Shown piece by piece: positions 1-6,075 of a stretch of DNA of 6,119 nt (position 1 is its first letter; every line of letters starts with the position of its first letter). Below the pieces are notes generated by a model. That model was given only the letters and a program-made list of their open reading frames with translations, did no database searches and had not been told where the DNA came from. The stretch is taken from positions 1-6,119 of the forward strand of contig WLRE01000082.1 in assembly GCA_009698045.1 (NCBI GenBank), given 5' to 3'. This DNA comes from Actinomycetota bacterium (lineage in GTDB: Bacteria > Actinomycetota > Actinomycetes > Nanopelagicales > Nanopelagicaceae). The position numbers and the translations under genes were made by a program.

Positions 1-1418
1 TAAAGCTCGAACTCCGCTGGGTGTGGACGCAAGCGAACGTAGTCCACTTCTTCCTTGCGCTTGAATGCAATCCAAGTATCGATGAGGTCTTTAGTAAAGA
101 CACCACCACGGATAAGGAACTCGTGATCGCGCTCGAGGTTATCGAGTGCTTCATCAAGAGAACCTGGAACTTGAGCAATCTGCGCTGCTTCAGCTGCATC
201 GAGCTCGTAGATATCTTTATCGACAGGCTTTGGTGGCTCAATCTTGTTTTGGATTCCATCGAGTCCAGCCATCAACATTGCGGCGAACGCTAGGTAAGGG
301 TTGGATGATGGATCTGGGCAACGGAACTCAATGCGCTTTGCCTTTGGATTCGAACCAGTGATTGGGATACGAATACATGCAGAACGGTTACGTGCTGAGT
401 ATGCGAGGTTAACTGGTGCTTCGTAGCCTGGAACCAAGCGACGGTACGAGTTAACTGTTGGGTTAGTGAATGCGAGAAGCGAAGGTGCGTGCTTCAAGAG
501 TCCACCGATATACCAACGAGCCATGTCGGAGAGATCTCCGTAGCCTTCGCCCCAGAACAATGGCTTGCCATCTTTCCAGAGTGATTGGTGAACGTGCATT
601 CCTGAGCCGTTATCTCCAAAGAGTGGCTTTGGCATAAATGTCGCGGTCTTGCCAGCTTGCCACGCGGTGTTCTTAATGACGTACTTAAACTTCATTACAT
701 CGTCGCCAGCAGTCAAAATGTCGGAGAAGCGATAGTTGATTTCCATCTGACCTGCAGTTCCCACTTCGTGGTGTGAGCGCTCAACAAGAAGACCAACTTC
801 TTGAAGCTTCATGACCATGGAATCGCGAAGGTCTGCGAATTGATCGGTTGGAGACACTGGGAAATATCCACCCTTTACGCGAGTGCGATAACCACGGTTA
901 GGTGTTCCATCTGGATCTGTTTCAACACCAGTGTTCCATGCACCTTCGTATGAATCGATGTGATGGTAAGCCTCGTTGATGCCGGTCTTAAATCGGATTG
1001 CATCGAATACATAGAACTCAGCTTCTGGAGCGAAGAATGCGGTATCTGCGATACCAGTGCTCTTCAAGTACTCGACTGCCTTACCTACAACACCGCGTGG
1101 GTCACGAGAGTAAGGGGTGTTATCGATTGGGTTGTGCACGGAGAAGTTAATGATGAGTGTCTTTTCCTTACGGAAAGGATCGACGAATGCTGAACTTGGC
1201 ACGGGAAGAAGCTTCATATCTGATTCGTGAATTGCTTGGAAGCCACGGATGGATGAACCATCGAACATTAGTCCGTCGGTAAATACTGCTTCGTCGAATG
1301 ATTCAACAGGAACGTTGAAGTGATGTTGAATGCCGGGAAGATCGATGAAGCGAACGTCAATCAGCTTTACATCATTCTTCTTAATGAAGTCGAAAATTTC
1401 AGATGAACTCTTAAACAT
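1..1418 (-). CDS. glnA: Glutamine synthetase, type I-beta (3' end cut by window edge)
   Basis: Cytoplasmic dodecameric enzyme that makes glutamine from glutamate, ammonia and ATP, the central ammonium-assimilation step. The reading frame starts at ATG 1418, with AGGAG four bases upstream, and stays open for 472 codons to the window edge. It ends PAEFEL, and the family normally finishes about four residues later (YFD plus one), so only the tail and stop are missing. Visible family motifs are the N-terminal beta-grasp domain, DGSSIRGF (53-60), the metal-binding APEAEF (E132, E134), EVGTAGQMEI (E218, E226), NGSGMHVHQS (270-279), and NSYRRLVPGYEAP (323-335). Y404 in DKDIYEL matches the tyrosine adenylylated by GlnE in type I-beta enzymes, so activity is probably controlled by adenylylation. 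Transcription is probably nitrogen-controlled (see the GlnR-like sites upstream). It is divergent from the RDD gene. Identity is very secure. Confidence 0.98.
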   Translation of the reverse strand, partial: MFKSSSEIFDFIKKNDVKLIDVRFIDLPGIQHHFNVPVESFDEAVFTDGLMFDGSSIRGFQAIHESDMKLLPVPSSAFVDPFRKEKTLIINFSVHNPIDNTPYSRDPRGVVGKAVEYLKSTGIADTAFFAPEAEFYVFDAIRFKTGINEAYHHIDSYEGAWNTGVETDPDGTPNRGYRTRVKGGYFPVSPTDQFADLRDSMVMKLQEVGLLVERSHHEVGTAGQMEINYRFSDILTAGDDVMKFKYVIKNTAWQAGKTATFMPKPLFGDNGSGMHVHQSLWKDGKPLFWGEGYGDLSDMARWYIGGLLKHAPSLLAFTNPTVNSYRRLVPGYEAPVNLAYSARNRSACIRIPITGSNPKAKRIEFRCPDPSSNPYLAFAAMLMAGLDGIQNKIEPPKPVDKDIYELDAAEAAQIAQVPGSLDEALDNLERDHEFLIRGGVFTKDLIDTWIAFKRKEEVDYVRLRPHPAEFEL

Positions 1419-1491
1419 GTGTCTCCTGATTTAAGACCTGCATGGAGAGGCGCTTCTTCGAGCCCGCCAATAAGGGTGGTTGATGAGTGAA

Positions 1492-1497
1492 AATATA
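1492..1497 (-). promoter_or_regulatory. Candidate -10 element of the glnA promoter
   Basis: Read on the minus strand the hexamer is TATATT, five of six matches to TATAAT. It would place transcription start near 1485 and give a leader of roughly 65 bases before the glnA ATG. No good -35 hexamer is present at 16-18 bases upstream, which is compatible with a promoter that needs an activator. The assignment rests on this one hexamer and its position. Confidence 0.45.
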
Positions 1498-1518
1498 GGT
1501 CCCCAGCATGAAAAAGCC

Positions 1519-1545
1519 ATAACTGGCGTGTTACAGATATGTTTC
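1519..1545 (-). promoter_or_regulatory. GlnR-like half-sites upstream of glnA
   Basis: On the minus strand the order is GAAAC (1545-1541), six bases, GTAAC (1534-1530), six bases, GTTAT (1523-1519). The Streptomyces GlnR consensus is made of gTnAc and GaAAc half-sites separated by six bases, so the first two match exactly in sequence and spacing, and the third is a one-mismatch gTnAc. The two exact half-sites are centred about 50 bases upstream of the proposed glnA start, where a response-regulator-type activator would act. The sites lie between divergent genes, so they could also affect the RDD gene. Binding is inferred; the regulator gene is not in this window. Confidence 0.5.
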
Positions 1546-1570
1546 ACAATCTAGATGGAGGGGTGAGAGA

Positions 1571-1593
1571 GGGCACAGCCGTAGGCTGAGCCC
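1571..1593 (+). promoter_or_regulatory. Hairpin abutting the RDD start codon
   Basis: GGGC (1571-1574) and CAGCC (1576-1580) pair with GGCTG (1584-1588) and GCCC (1590-1593), leaving one A-A mismatch and a GTA loop, nine base pairs in all. The stem ends on the base before ATG 1594. There is no Shine-Dalgarno sequence in the usual place, but GGAGGGG lies at 1557-1563. If the hairpin folds in the mRNA, that purine tract is brought to an effective spacing of seven bases from the start codon. It may equally be a DNA dyad or chance. It is not a terminator, since no T-tract follows. Confidence 0.4.
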
Positions 1594-1950
1594 ATGGAAA
1601 AAGCTGGATTTGGACGTCGGCTCGGCGCGATTATGGCCGATTGGGTACTAGCAGTCGGCATCACCAATCTCTTCAGCCAAGGCTTAACCATGACTACCGC
1701 TTTACTTCGCCATGCTGTTTTCTTTGGCGTCATCTTATTGATGACTTATCTAACGCAATCCTCGATTGGTCAACGGATTTTCTCGATCAAAGTTGTCGAT
1801 GCGGATACTGGCGGGCGGTTACCACCGCTACGCGTGTTGAGTCGAACACTTCTTTTAGTCTTGATTCTGCCCGCTCTATTTTCGCACGAGGGTCGTGGTT
1901 ATCACGACATTCTCAATCGAAGCGCAGTAATCGTTTTTAATCGTAAGTGA
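1594..1950 (+). CDS. RDD family small integral membrane protein
   Basis: A 118-residue protein of the RDD family, named for conserved Arg-Asp-Asp residues; function is generally unknown, with transport suggested for some members. The N-terminus GRRLGAIMADWVL (7-19) carries the first Arg and Asp at the start of a membrane helix. A second hydrophobic helix covers about 38-54, and GQRIFSIKVVDADTGG (59-74) is the usual linker. A third helix covers about 82-96, and the family's last conserved block is RGYHDILNRSAVIV (101-114) with R101 and D105. ATG 1594 is forced, because in-frame stops lie at 1564-1566 and 1582-1584. The same type of gene sits beside glnA in Mycobacterium (Rv2219A). It is divergent from glnA and convergent with the DUF4191 gene, which it meets with no intervening base. 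Family is confident; role is unknown. Confidence 0.88.
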   Translation: MEKAGFGRRLGAIMADWVLAVGITNLFSQGLTMTTALLRHAVFFGVILLMTYLTQSSIGQRIFSIKVVDADTGGRLPPLRVLSRTLLLVLILPALFSHEGRGYHDILNRSAVIVFNRK

Positions 1951-2646
1951 TTAGCGCTTCGGCATCCGAACGCCTTTAGGCATTGGTCCTTTAGGGATCG
2001 GCATATTGAGTCCACCCACTGCCTTAAGGCGATTGCGAACTTCACGAACTTGATTATTAGATAATTTCTTCGGCAATTTCTTGAGATGGCGCTGTAATTT
2101 CTTCAAAGAGACTTGGCCGCTGTAATTTCCGACTACGACTTCAGTAACTGGAACACCAGCAAGAAATCGTTCCATCTTCTTCTTTTCATCTTGCAGAAGC
2201 AGGTTTACGCCTTGGCCGCCTTCGCCGACGAGAACTATTCCTGCTCGACCGACACAGCGATGAACCATATCTTGATTTCGGGAGACATTAACCGCTGGAG
2301 TTGTGGTGAAGCCACGGCGAATAGCCATGAGAACTGAAGCGCCAGCTCCGATTTGTCCCTCGATCGAGGCGAATGCTGCGGAGTTTGCCTGGCGAGTGAA
2401 GAAGAAGAATGCCGCGAGAAAAGCAAGTGGCGTTGAAATAATTCCGAAGTAAATGGGATGCCCAAAGACAGTTCCCAAAACTATTCCAAGGATTACAACT
2501 GCAATAAAAATGAGGGCCATGTAGATGATGGCAAGTGGCTTTTCCTTGCGAGTAAGCGCAAAGGCATCTTTGAGAGTTTGAAGTTGTGAGTTGGATTTTT
2601 CACCGGCAGCTGGTGAGTCCTTCTTCTTGCGTCTAAATAGTGCCAT
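1951..2646 (-). CDS. DUF4191 family membrane protein
   Basis: A 231-residue actinobacterial membrane protein matching the DUF4191 family (Rv2219 type), with no known biochemical role. The N-terminus is basic (MALFRRKKK). It is followed by a possible amphipathic stretch near 20-35 and two membrane helices at about 38-60 and 65-83. A hydrophilic cytoplasmic-type domain follows, with AFASIEGQIGAGASVL near 92-107. The tail is strongly basic and ends in repeated Pro-Lys-Gly units, encoded partly by two CCTTTAGG copies 15 bases apart (1973-1980 and 1988-1995). I chose ATG 2646 because AAGGAG lies eight bases upstream and the ATG overlaps the acyltransferase stop in TAATG. An upstream in-frame ATG at 2742 would only add sequence inside that gene. 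It is last in the lipB operon, as expected from the conserved lipA-DUF4191 adjacency. Confidence 0.9.
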   Translation of the reverse strand: MALFRRKKKDSPAAGEKSNSQLQTLKDAFALTRKEKPLAIIYMALIFIAVVILGIVLGTVFGHPIYFGIISTPLAFLAAFFFFTRQANSAAFASIEGQIGAGASVLMAIRRGFTTTPAVNVSRNQDMVHRCVGRAGIVLVGEGGQGVNLLLQDEKKKMERFLAGVPVTEVVVGNYSGQVSLKKLQRHLKKLPKKLSNNQVREVRNRLKAVGGLNMPIPKGPMPKGVRMPKR

Positions 2647-3389
2647 TACTTCTGCTCCTTCTCGCGCTGATGTGCTTCCCATTCTAATTGGACTTGCTCC
2701 GGGGTTGGAGCAGTTCCACCTAATCGAACAGGTGCCCACCATTGACCTTGGTGTGGGTGAGGGTATGAACGTTGAACTTCGTGCAATAAATCGATCATTC
2801 GGCGGCGAAGCTCGACCTCTGCCGCTTCCACATCCATGCTCTTATCAACATGGAATGGTGCGCCAAATTTCACATGAATCGGATGCTTGCTGCGTTTGAA
2901 GTCAGGTTTAATCTTCTTGGTGTAGATGCGCTGGCTGCCCCAAACTGCAGTCGGGATAATAGGAACACCCGCTCCCATCGCCAATCTGACTGCGCCAGTC
3001 TTCATATGTGAAATTTCAAAAGAGCGTGAGATTGTGCCTTCAGGAAAGATCCCAACTATCTCACCAGAACGCAGCGCTCGAAGTGCGGCAACAAAAGATG
3101 CCGATCCGCTGGAACGATCTACTGAAATGTGGTGCATTCCGCGCATTAATGGGCCAGCAATTTTGTGGTCGAAGATCTCTTTCTTAGCCATAAAACGAAC
3201 GTATCGATTTACGGGAAGCGCCGCGGTGCCAATGAGAGCGAAATCTAAATATCCGATGTGATTCATTGCAAGAACTGCGCCGCCATTCTTAGGCAGGTTC
3301 TCATCGCCAGAGAAATCGAACTGCAGCCCGAGATACTTCCAGAGTGTCTTTAACGTGACGACTACTGGGGGATAGACCAGGTCAGCCAT
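2646..3389 (-). CDS. Lysophospholipid acyltransferase family (PlsC-type)
   Basis: A 247-residue acyltransferase of the PlsC (1-acyl-glycerol-3-phosphate acyltransferase) superfamily, which transfers acyl chains onto lysophospholipids or related acceptors at the inner membrane face. The four blocks are present: catalytic NHIGYLD (43-49, with H44 and D49), the acceptor-side region around VRFMAKKEIF to ISVDR (64-92), FPEGT (115-119), and VPIIPTAVWG (142-151). The start at ATG 3389 follows a weak GAAGG at 12 bases and overlaps the lipA stop by eight bases, suggesting translational coupling. An upstream in-frame ATG at 3458 lies deep inside lipA and would add a basic, non-family extension. The acceptor cannot be told from sequence; phosphatidic acid synthesis is only one possibility. 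Its place between lipA and DUF4191 differs from the usual actinobacterial order. Confidence 0.9.
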   Translation of the reverse strand: MADLVYPPVVVTLKTLWKYLGLQFDFSGDENLPKNGGAVLAMNHIGYLDFALIGTAALPVNRYVRFMAKKEIFDHKIAGPLMRGMHHISVDRSSGSASFVAALRALRSGEIVGIFPEGTISRSFEISHMKTGAVRLAMGAGVPIIPTAVWGSQRIYTKKIKPDFKRSKHPIHVKFGAPFHVDKSMDVEAAEVELRRRMIDLLHEVQRSYPHPHQGQWWAPVRLGGTAPTPEQVQLEWEAHQREKEQK

Positions 3390-4320
3390 TGCTGAGAGCT
3401 GCCTTCTTTTCCTGCGCTTGCTTATAGAGACGTCCTGCGCGATAGCTAGAACGAACAAGTGGACCGCTCATAACGCCGGCAAATCCAATGGCGGTAGCCT
3501 CTTCAGATAGTTCTACGAATTCATGTGGCTTTACCCAACGCTCGACTGGATGGTGCTTTGCAGTTGGCCGCAGGTATTGGGTGATAGTGATGAGATCGCA
3601 ACCAGCAGCATGTAAATCAACCAGCGCTTGGCTTACTTCTTCGCGGGTTTCGCCCATTCCCATAATGAGATTGGATTTAGTGATCAATCCGAATGCGCGG
3701 GCTTGTGAAATAACATCTAACGAACGATCGTAGTTAAAGGCTGGGCGAATACGTTTGAAGATGCGTGGAACAGTCTCGAGGTTATGGGCAAAGACTTCAG
3801 GGCGAGTCTCGAAAACTTGATTGAGCAGATGTGCGTGGCCACTGAAATCAGGGGCGAGCATTTCGACTCCAGTACCAGGATTGAGTTCGTGAACCTTGCG
3901 GATAGTCTCGGCATATAACCAAGCGCCTTCATCTTCTAGGTCATCGCGAGTAACGCCTGTAATAGTTGCGTATCGAAGTTCCATCGCGCGAACAGATTCG
4001 GCAACGCGACGAGGTTCATCCATATCGACCGGCTCTGGCTTTCCGGTGTCGATATTGCAGAAATCGCAGCGACGGGTACAACGCTCGCCGCCAATCAGGA
4101 ATGTCGCTTCACGATCTTCCCAGCATTCAAAAATATTTGGACAAGCAGCCTCTTGGCAGACGGTGTGCAATCCTTCACGGGTAACAAGCGAACGAAGCTC
4201 TGTGTATTGGGGACCCATATTTGCGCGAGTCTTAATCCATTCAGGCTTGCGCTCAATCGGAACCTCGGCATTACGAGCTTCGATGCGCAGTAGTTTGCGC
4301 CCGTCGGGTGCGATTGTCAT
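3382..4320 (-). CDS. lipA: Lipoyl synthase
   Basis: A radical SAM enzyme of 312 residues that inserts two sulfur atoms into protein-bound octanoyl groups, completing lipoyl cofactors of pyruvate and 2-oxoglutarate dehydrogenases and the glycine cleavage system. The auxiliary iron-sulfur cluster cysteines are C55, C60 and C66. The radical SAM CX3CX2C motif is C81, C85 and C88, inside GGERCTRRCDFCN. The C-terminal RSSY (290-293) supplies the serine ligand of the auxiliary cluster. TGVTRDDLEDEGAW and NLIMGMGET are also typical. Length is normal for the family. The start codon overlaps the lipB stop in ATGA (4317-4320), so the two are almost certainly translated together, and the 3' end overlaps the acyltransferase start. 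All catalytic residues are intact. Confidence 0.98.
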   Translation of the reverse strand: MTIAPDGRKLLRIEARNAEVPIERKPEWIKTRANMGPQYTELRSLVTREGLHTVCQEAACPNIFECWEDREATFLIGGERCTRRCDFCNIDTGKPEPVDMDEPRRVAESVRAMELRYATITGVTRDDLEDEGAWLYAETIRKVHELNPGTGVEMLAPDFSGHAHLLNQVFETRPEVFAHNLETVPRIFKRIRPAFNYDRSLDVISQARAFGLITKSNLIMGMGETREEVSQALVDLHAAGCDLITITQYLRPTAKHHPVERWVKPHEFVELSEEATAIGFAGVMSGPLVRSSYRAGRLYKQAQEKKAALSNG

Positions 4321-4976
4321 ATGGCTACTCTCGTTAGGGCTTCTGATAAATGTTTTTCTACAATTGGCAAAATCTCGGCAACGCTGACATCGCGTCCTAG
4401 TTCGACCGATAAGGAAGTGACATCGGCATCAGGCAGACCACACGGAACAATTCGCGAGAAGGCGCTGAGGTCAGGGTTAGCATTGATGGCAAAACCATGC
4501 ATCGTCACACCTTTGGCAACTCGGATACCGATAGCAGCAATCTTGCGATCGCCTTTGGCGTCACGTAACCAGACTCCCGAACGTTCACAATATCGGACGG
4601 CATCTAGTCCTAATTCGTTACAGACGGCTATCAGAGCTGTTTCAACTTCACGGACGAAACCGACAACATCGTTGGAGTTCTTCAATTTAATTATTGGATA
4701 GCCAACGAGTTGACCTTCGCCGTGCCAAGTAATTTTGCCCCCTCGATCGACATCTATAACCGGCGTCCCATCTAATGGACGTTCATGAGGCTGCGTGCGA
4801 CGTCCTGCGGTGTAAACCGAAGGATGTTCCAGAAGCAAAACGGTATGTGGTCGGGTACCTGCGATAACTTCTTCTTGAATTTTCTTCTGGTTCTCCCACG
4901 CACTTTGATAATCAACCAAACCCAATCGCGAAAGTGCGATTGTGGGGGTTACCGTGGCGTTGCTGAACATTGTCAT
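4317..4976 (-). CDS. lipB: Octanoyl-[acyl carrier protein]:protein N-octanoyltransferase
   Basis: A 219-residue cytoplasmic enzyme that moves the octanoyl group from acyl carrier protein to a lysine of lipoyl domains, the first step of lipoate assembly before LipA. Family blocks are EHPSVYTAGRR (50-60), RGGKITWHGEGQLVGYPI (78-95), RKIAAIG with catalytic K145, and IVPCGLPDADVTSL with catalytic C179. K145 and C179 correspond to the Lys/Cys dyad of the Mycobacterium enzyme. The signature reads GEGQ where GPGQ is commonest, a small variation near the active site. I chose ATG 4976 because GAGG sits eight bases upstream; ATG 4970 is possible but its spacing is worse. It heads the lipB-lipA-acyltransferase-DUF4191 operon. 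I could not identify a convincing promoter hexamer pair in the 79-base divergent gap upstream. Confidence 0.98.
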   Translation of the reverse strand: MTMFSNATVTPTIALSRLGLVDYQSAWENQKKIQEEVIAGTRPHTVLLLEHPSVYTAGRRTQPHERPLDGTPVIDVDRGGKITWHGEGQLVGYPIIKLKNSNDVVGFVREVETALIAVCNELGLDAVRYCERSGVWLRDAKGDRKIAAIGIRVAKGVTMHGFAINANPDLSAFSRIVPCGLPDADVTSLSVELGRDVSVAEILPIVEKHLSEALTRVAI

Positions 4977-5043
4977 AGCCTAATCCTCGGCAAGCTCCAT
5001 CTCCACTTGTGTCATACGGCGCGACTTGAGAGCCTGGAATCGA

Positions 5044-5049
5044 TAGATT
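5044..5049 (+). promoter_or_regulatory. -10 element of a probable leaderless promoter
   Basis: TAGATT ends six bases before ATG 5056, so transcription would begin at or next to the A of the start codon. Actinobacteria commonly make leaderless mRNAs from TANNNT placed about this far from the start codon. The bases between (TACCTC region) contain no Shine-Dalgarno sequence, which supports the reading. TTGAGA lies upstream, but at about 12 bases it is too close to act as a standard -35. Confidence 0.5.
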
Positions 5050-5055
5050 TACCTC

Positions 5056-6075
5056 ATGAGTAATGGTTTACGTGTTGGTATTGCGGGATATGGCCTTGCT
5101 GGACGCTATTTCCATGCTCCTCTTCTTAAGGGAGTTGGCTTTGAGGTTGTGGGAGCTCTCACAGCTAATAACGAAAGAGTCCAGCACCTGCACCAAGATT
5201 TCCCCAATGCGAAAGCTGTCTCAAACCTTGCTGAATTGATTGCACTCAAGATCGACCTCTTGGTTGTTGCATCAGCAAATATTGTTCATGCAGAGCAAGC
5301 GATTGCTGGACTTCGCGCTGGGATTCCAGTTGTAGTCGACAAACCTATGGGACTCCATCTTGCTCAGACGCAAGAAATTATCGATGTCTCGCAAGAGACT
5401 GGCGTTCCAGTAACAACCTACTTTAATCGTCGTTGGGATTCTGAATCGCTGACCATTAAACGAGTTCTCTCCGAAGGATTGCTCGGAGAAATATTCCGAT
5501 TGGATTCAAGATTCGAACGCTTTAGACCTGAAGGAAATCCTCATTCCTGGCGTGAATTCATGACCTACGAAGAAGGCGGCGGGAAACTGCTCGACCTACA
5601 ACCTCACCTCATCTCACTGGCTTTAGATTGGTTTGGTCCGGCCGAACTCAAATACGCCTCCGTACGTTCCATTCGCAATATGGCTGACGATGATTCGGTA
5701 CTTGTTCTCAAACATGATTCTGGAGTGGACTCATACCTATCGGCCAGTGAAGTAATTGGTGCGCATGGACCGCGCATTCGTCTTTCGGGAAGTAAAGGCT
5801 CATTACTTATTCACGATTTGGATCCACAAGAGGCGCTGCTTCGGGCCGGCAAATTTCCGCAAGGGGGAGTATGGACCGAGCACACAGCAACGAAAGCTTT
5901 TCTCCATCAAGGAGAGTTGATTACTGAAATTAGCGTTGAACCCGGAAATTATTCAATCTTCTACACGTTGGTTGCTAATGCACTTAAGGGAGAAGGTGAT
6001 TGGCCAGTCTCGACTTCTGAAGCACTTGCCGTAGCAAGAATTATCGAAGAGGCGGAGAAGGTTTCTATTCGATGA
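5056..6075 (+). CDS. Gfo/Idh/MocA family NAD(P)-dependent oxidoreductase
   Basis: A 339-residue dehydrogenase of the Gfo/Idh/MocA family, which oxidises or reduces sugars, inositols and related polyols with a tightly used nicotinamide cofactor. The N-terminal Rossmann fold opens with VGIAGYGLAGRYFHAPLL, where G11, G13 and G16 form the GxGxxG loop. VVVDKPMG (92-99) is the family's E/D-K-P motif with K96. The C-terminal domain has YFNRRWD (122-128) and EGGGKLLDLQPHLISLALDWFG (from 173), with D180 and H184 as the likely catalytic pair. No signal peptide is visible, so it should be cytoplasmic. ATG 5056 fits both the family start and the leaderless -10 element. The stop overlaps the next gene in ATGA, indicating an operon. 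The substrate cannot be assigned. Confidence 0.95.
   Translation: MSNGLRVGIAGYGLAGRYFHAPLLKGVGFEVVGALTANNERVQHLHQDFPNAKAVSNLAELIALKIDLLVVASANIVHAEQAIAGLRAGIPVVVDKPMGLHLAQTQEIIDVSQETGVPVTTYFNRRWDSESLTIKRVLSEGLLGEIFRLDSRFERFRPEGNPHSWREFMTYEEGGGKLLDLQPHLISLALDWFGPAELKYASVRSIRNMADDDSVLVLKHDSGVDSYLSASEVIGAHGPRIRLSGSKGSLLIHDLDPQEALLRAGKFPQGGVWTEHTATKAFLHQGELITEISVEPGNYSIFYTLVANALKGEGDWPVSTSEALAVARIIEEAEKVSIR

Noticed and set aside
1549..1556. Perfect 8-base palindrome ATCTAGAT between the GlnR-like sites and the RDD gene
   Set aside because: Too short to distinguish from chance, and it is out of register with the half-sites.
1419..1593. Corynebacterium-type AmtR box or a clear promoter for the RDD gene
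   Set aside because: No CTAT-n6-ATAG-like operator and no convincing -10/-35 pair on the plus strand could be found by eye.
1955..1975. Short dyad TTCGG-CAT-CCGAA as a bidirectional terminator
   Set aside because: Only five base pairs, no T-tract on either strand, and it lies inside the conserved basic C-terminal coding sequence of DUF4191.
2647..2742. N-terminal extension of the DUF4191 protein from ATG 2742
   Set aside because: The added residues lie in acyltransferase coding sequence. The start at 2646 has AAGGAG at eight bases and gives the expected basic N-terminus.
3390..3458. N-terminal extension of the acyltransferase from ATG 3458
   Set aside because: It would overlap lipA by 77 bases and add a basic stretch not typical of the family; ATG 3389 fits the family start and the coupled overlap.
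3896..4387. Open plus-strand frame of 163 codons antisense to lipA and the end of lipB
   Set aside because: It lies opposite intact, motif-complete lipA/lipB. The translation is Ser/Arg-rich low-complexity with no recognisable domain, as expected of a shadow frame.
4321..4701. Open plus-strand frame of 126 codons antisense to lipB
   Set aside because: Shadow of lipB; no family motif and no ribosome binding site.
4977..5055. Promoter for the lipB operon
   Set aside because: TATGAC on the minus strand is a poor -10 with no matching -35, so I did not annotate it, although a promoter must presumably lie here.
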